A stretch of 64,000 nt of DNA from Maribacter arenosus (GCF_014610845.1 NZ_JABTCG010000003.1:591690-655689), one strand, 5' to 3'. Counted from the stretch's first letter, positions 18,274-27,750 are shown. Notes: generated by a model not told the origin, from the sequence alone. A program made the numbers and translations.

Positions 18274-18557
18274 AAACCGGAAACCGTACGCCACCGCGTT
18301 TAACTTAAAATAATAAGCTTTTACAAACGAGGTAAAGACTGTCCCGCATTTAAAACGTTGAAAGGTCGCCACGAGGACATACGCTCTGGAAATGAAGTAT
18401 ATAACCTATGAATGTTCCAGGAAACACCCATTTTGACAAACTCCATGGAATTTCATGTAGTGCCCGGCTGGTATAAACTTGATCTAGGTATTAAATATAT
18501 GTCCTAAATTAGCGAATACCTATATTCGGTTTATAGTCCATTCGCAAAAAAAGATGT

Positions 18558-19118
18558 ATGCTTACTGATTTCTTGACATCCTTAGTACCCTTCTCCCACG
18601 ATGAGCTCAATGACATACTCTCCCATTTTGACAAGGAATACGTCGAAAAAAATCAGGTATTGATTAAAGAGGGTCAGATTTGCGATAAATTGTATTTCGT
18701 AGAACAGGGCATTGGAAGAAGTTATTACCTAAAAGAAGACGGGAAGGAAATAACGCAATGGTTCTTCGGCGTAGGCAATTTCATGTCTAGTGCGGATAGC
18801 TTCTTTCAGCAAAGCCCTAGCTTTTACTATTTAGAGATTTTGGAGGATTCGATCCTATATAGTATTTCCAAAGAAAAAATGGACTTATTATTGGTGAAAT
18901 ACCACAAAATGGAAAAACTGGTTAGATTATTGTCCATAGAAATGCTTACCAAAATTGTGCATAAATTGAATGCCGTCCAATTTCAGACTGCGAGCGAGCG
19001 ATATGATTATATGCTCACCGAATTTCCGGATATCTCTCATCGCGTACCCTTAGGCCATATTGCTTCTTATCTCGGGATGACCCAGGAAACCTTGAGTCGC
19101 ATAAGAAGAAACGATTAA
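18558..19118 (+). CDS. Crp/Fnr family transcriptional regulator
   Basis: A 186-aa regulator. An N-terminal cyclic-nucleotide-binding-like beta-roll (about 20-115; KNQVLIKEGQICDKLYFVEQGIGRSYYLKEDGKEITQWFFGVGNFM) is followed by the dimer helix and a C-terminal helix-turn-helix (GHIASYLGMTQETLSRIRRND). No Cys cluster for an FNR-type iron-sulfur centre is present. The family in Bacteroidota usually lacks known ligand residues. It is 94 bp upstream of a TolC/HlyD/ABC-2 export operon. A 16-base palindrome of the Crp/Fnr half-site type lies in that gap, suggesting local control. Confidence 0.9.
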   Translation: MLTDFLTSLVPFSHDELNDILSHFDKEYVEKNQVLIKEGQICDKLYFVEQGIGRSYYLKEDGKEITQWFFGVGNFMSSADSFFQQSPSFYYLEILEDSILYSISKEKMDLLLVKYHKMEKLVRLLSIEMLTKIVHKLNAVQFQTASERYDYMLTEFPDISHRVPLGHIASYLGMTQETLSRIRRND

Positions 19119-19142
19119 CTTAAATGAACTAGGGCCTTACTT

Positions 19143-19158
19143 TTTGACATAGGTCAAA
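19143..19158. promoter_or_regulatory. Crp/Fnr-type operator palindrome
   Basis: TTTGAC-ATAG-GTCAAA is a perfect 6-4-6 palindrome, the same geometry as the FNR consensus TTGAT-N4-ATCAA. It lies 54 bp before the tolC start and 24 bp after the stop of the Crp/Fnr gene. Most likely it is the binding site of that regulator on the export operon promoter. Confidence 0.65.
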
Positions 19159-19212
19159 GGAAAATTTTCATATCCTCAGCAACTTTGCATTGTAATTATA
19201 AAACCATTTACA

Positions 19213-20589
19213 ATGCAGATAAACGTACCAAGGCTCATTATTCTATTGATTGCCTTTGCATGGTTGTGGCCATCAACAACCTTGGCACAGCAATTGGATC
19301 CCGTTCTCAGGGAACTTATAGGCAAAGGGCTCGATAATAGTCACAGCGTCAATATCGATAATTTTAATAAAGATCAAGCAATAGTCGATCAAAAATTGGC
19401 AAAGTCGGTTTTTTTGCCAAAAGTTACGCTTAATGGAAGTTTTACTAGGCTTGATGATGACATCTCCTTTGATGATGACACGCAAAGTCTATTGATCGCA
19501 ACGCAGAAGCTTCTTATTAAAGAGTCGGTCGGTATTCCTTTTAATGACCCCTTTCCTGAAAGCATCCCCTTAACATCCATTTCCAATTTACAGAATAAAA
19601 ACATCCTGAAATCATCGATGGACGTAGATTGGGTCTTGTTCAGTGGACTGGAAGCCAGCAATGCCCTTAAAGCAAGCAAACACCAAGAGGCTTCATTGAA
19701 CTTCGTCGGGTTGGCCGAAAAGGATAAAATAGCTTTGAAAATCATAGAGACCTATGATAAACTTGCCTTGGTATATGCCTCTAAACGCGTACTATCTTCC
19801 TCCGAAGAATATTTGAACGAACAGATATATTATGTAAAGAAAGCTATTGAAAATGGGTTGGCAACCCCCATTGACCGTAAAAAAATCGAATTGGCCCAAC
19901 AACAGTTGGCAACAAAACAACTGGAGTTTGATCATAATAAAACCTTATTGATAGAGGTACTACACCAACTCACCAAAGAAAGTAAGGAACGTTTAAGTGC
20001 GCTCACCCCGTCATTAATACCTTTTACGACCGACGACTCCCTATCGGGCACAGAAAAGCGCAACGAAATTAAAGCTTTGGAAGAGGCTGAAAAAGCGACC
20101 CTATATAAATCCAAAATGGAAAAAAGCAATTTTATACCCAAGCTAGCCCTAAAAGCACATTATGAATTTATAGAAGATGATCTATCATTATTGGACCCCA
20201 AATGGTATGTTGGGATGGGCTTAAAATGGAATGTGTTCGATGGGAATCAGTCACGGTTAAAAAGTAAAAAATCTATAATTGAAAGCAAGAAATATAGGGA
20301 ACAAATAGAAGATGCCGATGAAATGATCGCCCTAAGCATTATCAAGGCGGAACTGGCTTATGAATCATCCCTTCAAAATACGAAAATGGTCCAAAAAGAA
20401 ATTGAACTGGCGAGCGATACGTATGCAATGATCGATAAACAATACAAAAACGATCTAGCTTCAATAAACGACGTGCTCGATGCCTTAAACGATTTGGAAA
20501 AAGCCAATTTTAAATTGCAGGATTCTTTTTTCAATCAACGAAGGGCGGTCACGGAAAAACTTCATGCAAAAGGAATACTTACTTACTAA
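19213..20589 (+). CDS. TolC family outer-membrane protein
   Basis: A 458-aa TolC-type protein. The signal peptide is residues 1-25 (LIILLIAFAWLWPSTTLAQQ). Long amphipathic helices and two repeated halves are visible, e.g. AEKATLYKSKMEKSNFIPKLALKAHYEF and LASDTYAMIDKQYKNDLASINDVLDALNDL. It is the first gene of an operon with a HlyD-like adaptor (20 bp downstream) and an ABC-2 permease (7 bp further). It is about as divergent from the TolC at 8350-9672 as family members usually are, so the two systems probably have different substrates. Confidence 0.9.
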   Translation: MQINVPRLIILLIAFAWLWPSTTLAQQLDPVLRELIGKGLDNSHSVNIDNFNKDQAIVDQKLAKSVFLPKVTLNGSFTRLDDDISFDDDTQSLLIATQKLLIKESVGIPFNDPFPESIPLTSISNLQNKNILKSSMDVDWVLFSGLEASNALKASKHQEASLNFVGLAEKDKIALKIIETYDKLALVYASKRVLSSSEEYLNEQIYYVKKAIENGLATPIDRKKIELAQQQLATKQLEFDHNKTLLIEVLHQLTKESKERLSALTPSLIPFTTDDSLSGTEKRNEIKALEEAEKATLYKSKMEKSNFIPKLALKAHYEFIEDDLSLLDPKWYVGMGLKWNVFDGNQSRLKSKKSIIESKKYREQIEDADEMIALSIIKAELAYESSLQNTKMVQKEIELASDTYAMIDKQYKNDLASINDVLDALNDLEKANFKLQDSFFNQRRAVTEKLHAKGILTY

Positions 20590-20609
20590 CACAACAAAGA
20601 ACTAAAAAA

Positions 20610-21569
20610 ATGAATGTTTATAGAAACCTATTTATTAGCTGCATCACGATCGTTGCTTTAAATTCTTGCGGAAACGATAAAATGATCACCCCCTACAGGG
20701 GCAGGGTAAAATTTGAAACCATTTCAGTAGGTAGCAAGTTGGCCGGAAGAATCGGTAAAATTTATGTTGCAGAAGGCCAAGCCGTAAAAAAAGGGGACAC
20801 ACTAGCCTTGCTCGATATTCCGGAGGTAAATGCAAAAATGATGCAGGCAGAAGGGGCTGTCACAGCTGCGAAAGGTCAGTTAGACATGGCTTTTAACGGC
20901 GCAACTGCAGAGCAAGTAAACCAAATCAATGGGCAAATCGATGCTGGCAACGCACAATTGGAATTTGCACAACAATCCTATAATAGATTGTTGGCCATGT
21001 ATACTGACTCCTTGATTAGTTTACAACAATTTGATGAAGTAAAAATGAAACGCGATATGGCAAAGGCACAAGTCGCAGCGCTTGAAGCCAAACGCGATGA
21101 GGTAAGCAAAAGTGCCAGAACTGAACAAATCGATCAAGCGAAAGGTCAATTAAACAGGGCAATTGGCGCCAAAGAAGAAGTGCTCACCGCGGCCGATGAA
21201 AAATATGTGACCGCTCCTGCAGATATGTCTATTGAAACCATAAGCCTTCAAGAAGGGGAATTGCTTACTCCTGGGTATACATTGTTCAATGGGTATAAAA
21301 AAAACAGCCCTTATTTTCGATTTACCGTACCAGAATCGAAGGTGTACGATTTTGAGGTAAACGGACCACTTACGCTCATTAACCCTTATACCAAAGAAGA
21401 GATTAAAGTTAAAATCGTAGCTATAAAGCAACTCGCCGAGTATGCCGATATTACCAGCACAGCCCCTTTATTTGAACTATCGGAGTCGATTTATGAGTTG
21501 AAGGCAATTCCAACTTCAGATATATCAAAACAAAAATTTTATATCAATGCTACCATTCTTATTAAATAG
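20610..21569 (+). CDS. HlyD-family periplasmic adaptor lipoprotein
   Basis: A 319-aa membrane fusion protein. The N-terminus has a lipobox ending at Cys20 (TIVALNSCGN), so it is lipid anchored. The lipoyl half domain (LAGRIGKIYVAEGQAVKKGDTLALLDIPE) leads into a long coiled-coil hairpin (about 85-190; AEGAVTAAKGQLDMAF..., QSYNRLLAMYTDSLISLQQFDEVK). The second half then follows (YVTAPADMSIETISLQEGELLTPG). It resembles YhiI/EmrA-type adaptors. It connects the ABC-2 permease downstream with the TolC protein upstream. Confidence 0.9.
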   Translation: MNVYRNLFISCITIVALNSCGNDKMITPYRGRVKFETISVGSKLAGRIGKIYVAEGQAVKKGDTLALLDIPEVNAKMMQAEGAVTAAKGQLDMAFNGATAEQVNQINGQIDAGNAQLEFAQQSYNRLLAMYTDSLISLQQFDEVKMKRDMAKAQVAALEAKRDEVSKSARTEQIDQAKGQLNRAIGAKEEVLTAADEKYVTAPADMSIETISLQEGELLTPGYTLFNGYKKNSPYFRFTVPESKVYDFEVNGPLTLINPYTKEEIKVKIVAIKQLAEYADITSTAPLFELSESIYELKAIPTSDISKQKFYINATILIK

Positions 21570-21576
21570 CTAGCGC

Positions 21577-22761
21577 ATGAAAGACTTTTTGAAATTACTC
21601 CGAATAGAGTTTACCCGTATTTTTTCAAATGATGTACTGCTTGCCATTTTTATCGGAGCACCTATATTTTACGGCATTTTATTTGGCTATGTCTATCAGC
21701 AGGCAAAAGTGGTGGATCTGCCCATCGTAATCGTAGACCAGGACAACAGCCCTACTTCGGACAAAATCATCGATGCTTTTGTAGATAATGAAGTCTTGTT
21801 GGTGAACGATGTACGCTATACTCCTGGAAATATTTTGGCTGAAATGCCCACGGAGCAATATGTTGCAGTGGTTACTTTGCCAACAGATTTTGAAGCGGAT
21901 ATTCTCCAAAAAAGACATCCTGAAATAAGGGTTGACTTGAATATGGCGAATATATTGAATGCCAATACAGCTAGTAAGAACATTCAATCGGTTTTAATGA
22001 CCCTAAATGCCGGAATTGAAATAGAAGGGCTCAAAAAACAGGGTCTGCATACAAGTCAGGCTATGGCTACCTATGAAAGCTTTAAAATCAATTTCAATAA
22101 ACTCTACAATGCTACCGGAAACTATTTGACTTTTATGCTGCCGGGTTTACTGGCAACCATTATGCAACAGATTATATTTTTGGCCATGGCATTGGTTTTT
22201 GCCAGGGATTTTGAAGATGGCCATTTTGGAAAGCTTGTAAAGAAGAGCAGGTTTTCGCTATATCATATAGCACTTAAATCGACCCCATTTCTATTGATGT
22301 TACCCATAATGTGGGTCATTGTAAGCTTGTTTATTCCCTTTTTTAAAATTGATGCGGACATCTACAATTTCCCTATGTTGTTATTGGCAACACTATTAAC
22401 ATTGGCTTCTATGTGTATCGGAATGCTGTTTTCCATCGCAATCCCTAGCCAATTGAAAGCTACGGAACTTTTAATGGTAATTTCGACCCCTGCTTTTGTA
22501 CTTAGCGGATTTACATGGCCAACACTGTCATTCCCAGATGCAATAACGAATATGGCCCAATATATTCCATTGACCCAGTTTTTAAGTGGATTCAGGAAAA
22601 TAGCTTTTTACGGGGGGGATTCATCATCCATTAAAACTGAAATCAACATTTTACTACTCATAACCTTTGTTGCCTTTATCGCCGTGGTTGTATTACTCCA
22701 GGTAAAAATATACTTGTTCGGTAAAAAACAAAAAAGACTTTTGAACGCAATACAAAATTAA
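21577..22761 (+). CDS. ABC-2 type permease without an adjacent ATPase
   Basis: A 394-aa permease of the YhhJ/DrrB group. One N-terminal helix (about 20-42) is followed by a large extracytoplasmic domain (about 45-185). A cluster of five or six helices (about 190-385) includes the ABC-2 signature region MLLATLLTLASMCIGMLFSIAIPSQ. The operon contains no ATP-binding subunit, and none lies next to it. Either a remote ATPase serves it, or it works differently. The cargo is unknown. Confidence 0.87.
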   Translation: MKDFLKLLRIEFTRIFSNDVLLAIFIGAPIFYGILFGYVYQQAKVVDLPIVIVDQDNSPTSDKIIDAFVDNEVLLVNDVRYTPGNILAEMPTEQYVAVVTLPTDFEADILQKRHPEIRVDLNMANILNANTASKNIQSVLMTLNAGIEIEGLKKQGLHTSQAMATYESFKINFNKLYNATGNYLTFMLPGLLATIMQQIIFLAMALVFARDFEDGHFGKLVKKSRFSLYHIALKSTPFLLMLPIMWVIVSLFIPFFKIDADIYNFPMLLLATLLTLASMCIGMLFSIAIPSQLKATELLMVISTPAFVLSGFTWPTLSFPDAITNMAQYIPLTQFLSGFRKIAFYGGDSSSIKTEINILLLITFVAFIAVVVLLQVKIYLFGKKQKRLLNAIQN

Positions 22762-22766
22762 ATCAA

Positions 22767-23756
22767 ATGCAAGAAGGTACATTATTAGATAGGACCAACA
22801 TTGATTATCTTCCCGATGTTCTTGGTGATGGGTTTAAAAAGTCGACCTTATCGCTTAAAGACGATTATGAGGGAAAAGTAGTTGCAACCTTGATTCGTCG
22901 AAAATCAGAAACCACATCAAGTAAGGCCATTTTATATGTACACGGTTTCAATGATTATTTCTTTCAAGGACAAATGGCCAAAAGATTTAACTTAATAGGA
23001 TATAATTTTTATGCACTCGATCTGCGAAAATATGGGCGATCATACGGAAGCCATCAAAAACTGAATAATGTCCGGTCCCTATCGGAATACGATGAGGAAT
23101 TAAATCTTGCTGTGCAAATCATCAAATCGGAAATGAACAATCAGGTAATTTTGATGGGGCATTCTACCGGAGGGCTTATTGTTGCCAATTATGCCGGGAA
23201 TCATTTAAATAGTGACCTATTTCATGGTATAATCTGTAACAGTCCCTTTTTTGAATTTAATTTAGGGTACTTCAAGCGTAAAATAGGAATCCCTATACTA
23301 TCTATTCTCGGTAGGTATTTTCCCAATAGAATGATTTCAAGTAGATTTTCAAAACTATATGGATATAGTTTACACATTGACAAATATGGTGAATGGAACT
23401 ATTCGCTTGCTTGGAAACCCTTTGAAAAGCCGAAGGTGAATTTGGGCTTCATTCGAGCTATTCACAAGGCACAAAATAATATAAAAAACAGACTCGTAAT
23501 CGATGTTCCAATAGTGGTGTTGCATAGCAATTCATCTATTTATGGAAAGCATTGGTCAGAAAAATTCAAAGCAGGGGATGCGGTATTGAACGTTGACCAC
23601 ATTCGTACCTATTCCCATAAAATTAAGGGCGCAGTAACGATATATGGGATTGAAAACGGCATTCATGATTTGTTCCTTTCAAGAGAACCAGTAAGGGAAA
23701 AGGTCTACCAAGAGGTATTTGATTGGATCGATAGGAATATCAAGTTATCGGTATAA
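22767..23756 (+). CDS. alpha/beta hydrolase (serine aminopeptidase S33/monoglyceride-lipase-like)
   Basis: A 329-aa hydrolase without signal peptide. An oxyanion-loop-type HG motif (ILYVHGFNDYF, about 56-66) precedes the nucleophile elbow GHSTGG with Ser133. The catalytic His is probably in GIENGIHDLFLS near residue 300, and the acid is probably the Asp in KFKAGDAVLNVDH. The gene starts 5 bp after the ABC-2 permease, so it is the last gene of the export operon. The combination suggests export of a lipid- or ester-containing compound, with this enzyme acting in the cytoplasm on it. That is inference. Confidence 0.85.
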   Translation: MQEGTLLDRTNIDYLPDVLGDGFKKSTLSLKDDYEGKVVATLIRRKSETTSSKAILYVHGFNDYFFQGQMAKRFNLIGYNFYALDLRKYGRSYGSHQKLNNVRSLSEYDEELNLAVQIIKSEMNNQVILMGHSTGGLIVANYAGNHLNSDLFHGIICNSPFFEFNLGYFKRKIGIPILSILGRYFPNRMISSRFSKLYGYSLHIDKYGEWNYSLAWKPFEKPKVNLGFIRAIHKAQNNIKNRLVIDVPIVVLHSNSSIYGKHWSEKFKAGDAVLNVDHIRTYSHKIKGAVTIYGIENGIHDLFLSREPVREKVYQEVFDWIDRNIKLSV

Positions 23757-23774
23757 ACTTCTAGCCCCGAATAA

Positions 23775-23800
23775 TAAACCCCGACACTAGGGTCGGGATG
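23775..23800. terminator. hairpin after export operon
   Basis: CCCGAC ACTAG GTCGGG forms a short GC stem about 20 bp after the hydrolase stop. There is no long T run, so termination is plausible but not certain. It lies between convergent genes. Confidence 0.4.
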
Positions 23801-23896
23801 CCATGGATCTTCATAACCTGATGAGTAGTAAAAGGTTAAAAACCCCTATTTTCAAAGCGTGAACCGAATCGCACCCATATTTAAATGAAGTTGTTT

Positions 23897-25969
23897 CTAA
23901 TTCAACAATTCAGGAGTATTGAGGATCAATTCTATTTTTTTTATAATGACGGTAATTTGATTCATTTGTAGTTCTATATTTCTAAAAAAGAGGCTAATAT
24001 CCCTATTGACCCAGCTTTCGGAAATAACCCGTGCACCCAAACTGATTCTTAAAACAGCACTTTCAATATCATTCCCATATTTGACATTCACTGCTTGTCC
24101 TATATGGCATTTTTGGGCAGCAAGCCTAATAATTTCTAAAGATGATTCATGAAAATGTTCCGATAAATCAGAGTTCAATAAGGTATAGAGCTTTTTCACT
24201 TGATCTATAGATAATACTTTATTATTTTTAAGGATAAAGAAAGGGAAAATGGTACGGATATTCCGAATTCCGAATTCTTTACTGCTATAACTATTCGTTT
24301 TATTCTCATCCCCATAAATCGGTTCTAGGAAAGTAGCGTCTTTTATTGAGTCTTCAACAAAATTGCAAAACATCTCAATGCCCATATTTCTATATAGGAT
24401 TGGTGTTCGGTAGTACCTGTCCATTTCAACTATGGCCGCGTTCCAACGCATATAAGAACCATAATTATAGCCATCGGATAAATCATTCGAACAGGACCAA
24501 GAAGTTGGCCAATCGGAATGGTTGTAATATTGGGTCAAGCCTTCCGGCAGCTTATTTTTTAAGGCATGGATCAATTTGGTGACACTTTTGGGGAGTATCA
24601 ATGCACCTGAATAGGGAGGGCCAGTAAAGTATTTACTCCCCGTTATAGTCACGATATACCCTTTATCCAAATAATTTCTAATGTCTTTGGGATCTAGTCT
24701 AAGTTGTGAACCATCTACAATGATCTGCATTGATAACTTTTCGAGTGAATTCAGTTTTCGAATTAATTCGTCGCTGGGTGACTGATAGCCTAATTTCGAT
24801 TGATCCATGGTATGCAATACCACATGCCTGCCCAATTCATTGGTTTTAGAAATGGCATTGAAAACTTCCCTGTCCAATTTACTGGACGATTTTAGGGCCC
24901 CATTTTCATCCCTAAAGGGAATTTTAATCAAATCGACAGCTCTAAAGCCCTTGATTTGATCGCCCTTTTTTACGGGATGGTTTAAGGCAGTCGTGTTTTC
25001 AAAATGACAACCTTTCAATGCCTCAGGAACACCACTCCCGGTTTCATCGGAAGCTACCAGAACATGCGTAATATCATTCTTGGAAATAATTTGTGTAATG
25101 GCTGCGATTTGAAGTGCGGAATCGGTGCCAGAAGGTGAAAATATGATCTCACACCCATTAAATAATTTAAAGGCCTTTCTGAGGTTGTTTTTTAGAAGTT
25201 CAGAAAACTCAATGGTCGCGTTTTTAAAACCATTTTTCAAGCTATTTCTGATCAAGATACTACGAACTTTGTCTGTTTTGTCAAAAGCAAAATTCGACAC
25301 GCTGGTTGCGGTAGATGAGGCAAAAGTAAATGCTTCAGGTCTTGGGAATGGTCGGCAGCCATATTTGTTCAACAAATCGATTTCGTCAATATTCAACCTA
25401 AGATCTCCCCCTGCCATTAATAAATACTCCGTAGGTTTTGCCAGATTTTCAACAATAGGTTTCCAAGATTCCTTAAATACGTTGTTCCTGTTCTTTAATC
25501 CATGAAAAGCTTGTAACGCTTCATATTTCAATAATGATTCTGGATTTAAATCTTCCTCATTTTTAATCAAATCAATTAAAAAATAATCTAATGATTTTAA
25601 TTTTTCCTTATCATCCTTAGGCAATAATTCGTAGAATATGCGGGTCACTTGAAGCGCCGCCACATCACACAACACCGTATCCTGTTTTTCGCTACCCAAG
25701 GCTTTATACCATAGCTGCCATTCAATTCCATATCTTAAATACACTAAGGCTAAAACTGGTTTGGTTAAAAATAATGAACCAATTATAATCGATTTGTTCG
25801 GTACAATTTTAAAACTATTAGGCTCACTATTGGAGGTAATAATATTTATGTTATTAATCTTGGGTACCGTATTGAATCTTTTTAAAACACGTACTAGATA
25901 GTTAACATTTTCTTTTTCAAATAAACTTGTTCTCCTATATTGATTTTCAATAAGTATATTATTTGACAT
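23897..25969 (-). CDS. large orphan PLP-dependent fold-type I enzyme
   Basis: A 690-aa protein. Residues about 210-620 show an aminotransferase class V/decarboxylase-like PLP fold. SPSGTDSAL (278-286) is the phosphate-binding loop, VDGSQ (418-422) carries the Asp419 that contacts the pyridine nitrogen, and GSKYFTGPP (444-452) carries Lys446, the likely Schiff-base lysine. A 200-residue N-terminal extension (about 20-200) matches nothing I recognise and has no signal peptide. A C-terminal domain (about 560-690) resembles the small domain. It stands alone, with no pathway neighbours. It could be a decarboxylase, lyase or aminotransferase; the sequence does not decide. Confidence 0.72.
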   Translation of the reverse strand: MSNNILIENQYRRTSLFEKENVNYLVRVLKRFNTVPKINNINIITSNSEPNSFKIVPNKSIIIGSLFLTKPVLALVYLRYGIEWQLWYKALGSEKQDTVLCDVAALQVTRIFYELLPKDDKEKLKSLDYFLIDLIKNEEDLNPESLLKYEALQAFHGLKNRNNVFKESWKPIVENLAKPTEYLLMAGGDLRLNIDEIDLLNKYGCRPFPRPEAFTFASSTATSVSNFAFDKTDKVRSILIRNSLKNGFKNATIEFSELLKNNLRKAFKLFNGCEIIFSPSGTDSALQIAAITQIISKNDITHVLVASDETGSGVPEALKGCHFENTTALNHPVKKGDQIKGFRAVDLIKIPFRDENGALKSSSKLDREVFNAISKTNELGRHVVLHTMDQSKLGYQSPSDELIRKLNSLEKLSMQIIVDGSQLRLDPKDIRNYLDKGYIVTITGSKYFTGPPYSGALILPKSVTKLIHALKNKLPEGLTQYYNHSDWPTSWSCSNDLSDGYNYGSYMRWNAAIVEMDRYYRTPILYRNMGIEMFCNFVEDSIKDATFLEPIYGDENKTNSYSSKEFGIRNIRTIFPFFILKNNKVLSIDQVKKLYTLLNSDLSEHFHESSLEIIRLAAQKCHIGQAVNVKYGNDIESAVLRISLGARVISESWVNRDISLFFRNIELQMNQITVIIKKIELILNTPELLN

Positions 25970-26007
25970 AGGTGTATAAAATTAAAACGTTCATGGGAAC
26001 GAAATTC

Positions 26008-26256
26008 TTAAATGGGAATATTTCCCTGATAATCTAACCATCTAGATGTAGTGATTGTTCCATTTTCTAACGTTGAAAAGAACGGCTTTATGGCATCAAA
26101 GGGAGTTCCATTCAACATTACAACCATTTCTATTGGAAAAGCATTGTTTTCAATTCCTGATCATTCAGCGGTTAATAGTCCTATTGCATTCGGATATTTA
26201 ATTATTCTAGTGGCAAATATACCATGTTCCCAATTACCTATAAAAGGTTTTTCACA
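26008..26256 (-). pseudogene. decayed gene fragment upstream of PLP enzyme
   Basis: On the minus strand, 83 codons read as protein-like sequence with one internal TGA stop (26161-26163) and a TAA at 26008-26010. Pieces such as GNWEHGIFATRIIKYPNAIG and MLNGTPFDAIKPFFSTL look like natural protein, and there is no start codon. I do not recognise the family. It lies 38 bp upstream of the PLP gene in the same direction, so it may be the 3' end of a lost partner gene. The opposite strand is also open here, which keeps confidence low. Confidence 0.35.
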
Positions 26257-26637
26257 TTACATGGTAGCCAATTATGTTTTGCAAGTGATTCAGTAGTGAA
26301 ATGTATGAAAATTGTGGTAAAATCACCCTTAGAAAATAACTACATTGTAAAATCAACAACATTTCTGCCTTTTACCCTAAATTGGCTAGGCTAAAAGAAA
26401 TTAAAAACACGATTGGATTAGTTTTGACTAAATTTAATTTGGGTTAAGAATTAAGTTTGACCAGAACGTCATCGAAGTATAGGGGTCTCCATGTCGTTCG
26501 AAAGAATTGACGATTAATAATCTAAAGACAAGGGTCAAAAAATAGGTGCTTTTTCAATAAATATTTGGTTTTATAATACCCTAGATGATTAAATTGACAT
26601 GTATTTTATTTGCTTATATAAATCAAAATAAATCAGC
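26257..26637. other. AT-rich intergenic region
   Basis: About 380 bp between the gene fragment and the glycosidase-like lipoprotein gene. It is AT-rich, with no gene, hairpin or repeat that I can support. The promoter of the next gene should be here. Confidence 0.35.
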
Positions 26638-27750
26638 ATGAATGCAATTATTAAATTTTGTTCTCGATATATTTTACGCTATGCTACGCTTTGGCCCTTA
26701 TTATTGATGTCCTGCGTCCAAAAATCCGCTGAAACTGTGGAAATAAGGGGAGTCTATGGGAACCCTAAACCCTTTTGGGATAAAGGATTAAATCTTGAAA
26801 AGCTTGGGGTTAATGCCATTTTTGTGCATAGCGGGTCGATCGACCATGATATGGTTGAGAGGGCCAGATCTGAGGGTGTAATGGTATATGCTGAATTTGC
26901 CACCTTGAACGGTAAAAATTATGTGGAAACACACCCTGAAGCCTGGGCAATAGATGAAAAAGGTGAAAAAGTGCAAGCTGCATCCTGGTTTATGGGGGTT
27001 TGTCCTACCGAACCCGGTTTCCGTCAGTATCGCTTTGGTCAGTTGCGGGATTTACTTTTGGAGTACGATCTGGATGGTATTTGGATGGACTACGTGCATT
27101 GGCATGCCCAATTTGAAGAACCTGAACCCATCTTGCCCGAAACCTGTTTTTGTGAGCATTGTCTTGCTGATTTTTCAAAAGCTTCAGGAATCGAAATCCC
27201 TGACGGTAGCACCCAAGAGAAGGCAAACTGGATACTCAATACCCATAATGAAGCATGGCGTAATTGGCGATGCAAGGTGATATATGATTGGACCTATGAA
27301 ATAAAAAACATAATCAAGGAAATTAAACCCAAAGCGCTCCTGGGACTTTATCATTGCCCATGGGACGATCAGGAATTCAATGGTGCAAGACGTCGCATAC
27401 TGGGCTTGGACTATGATCTATTAAAAGAAACGATCGATGTGTTTTCCCCTATGGTATATCATAGGAGAATGGGAAGAGAGCCCGACTGGGTGGAAGGGAA
27501 TATTCAATGGTTTAGTGATCGACTTGATATCAAAAAGGATTCTTATCCAAAAGTATGGCCTATTGTCCAAGCTTATAATAACCCAGGGGTCATTTCCAGT
27601 GGGGAATTTGAAATTGTCCTGAAAGGTGGACTGGCAGGTGAATCTAGCGGAGTGATGATGTTCACAACTACTGCCGTAGCTGAGGATGAAGGTAAAACAG
27701 AGGTGATGAAAAAAGTATATACCCACCTGAAGAAAAAATCAGATAAATAG
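26638..27750 (+). CDS. TIM-barrel glycosyl-hydrolase-like lipoprotein
   Basis: A 370-aa lipoprotein (lipobox LLLMSC, Cys26). Strand-by-strand it looks like a (beta/alpha)8 barrel of the putative glycoside hydrolase/family-10-like group. Visible elements include EIRGVYGNPKPFWDKG, VNAIFVHSG, GVMVYAEF, a D-G-I-W-M-D-Y motif (DLDGIWMDYVHWH), ALLGLYHCPW and DVFSPMVYH. Asp residues in DGIWMDY and Glu in YAEF are candidate catalytic acids. A Cys cluster, CFCEHC (about 165-170), is unusual for the fold and might bind metal. It is not in an operon. The substrate is unknown. Confidence 0.72.
   Translation: MNAIIKFCSRYILRYATLWPLLLMSCVQKSAETVEIRGVYGNPKPFWDKGLNLEKLGVNAIFVHSGSIDHDMVERARSEGVMVYAEFATLNGKNYVETHPEAWAIDEKGEKVQAASWFMGVCPTEPGFRQYRFGQLRDLLLEYDLDGIWMDYVHWHAQFEEPEPILPETCFCEHCLADFSKASGIEIPDGSTQEKANWILNTHNEAWRNWRCKVIYDWTYEIKNIIKEIKPKALLGLYHCPWDDQEFNGARRRILGLDYDLLKETIDVFSPMVYHRRMGREPDWVEGNIQWFSDRLDIKKDSYPKVWPIVQAYNNPGVISSGEFEIVLKGGLAGESSGVMMFTTTAVAEDEGKTEVMKKVYTHLKKKSDK

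Noticed and set aside
26051..26296. 81-codon plus-strand open reading with GTG start
   Set aside because: It is antisense to the more protein-like minus-strand remnant, and no signal or family is visible.
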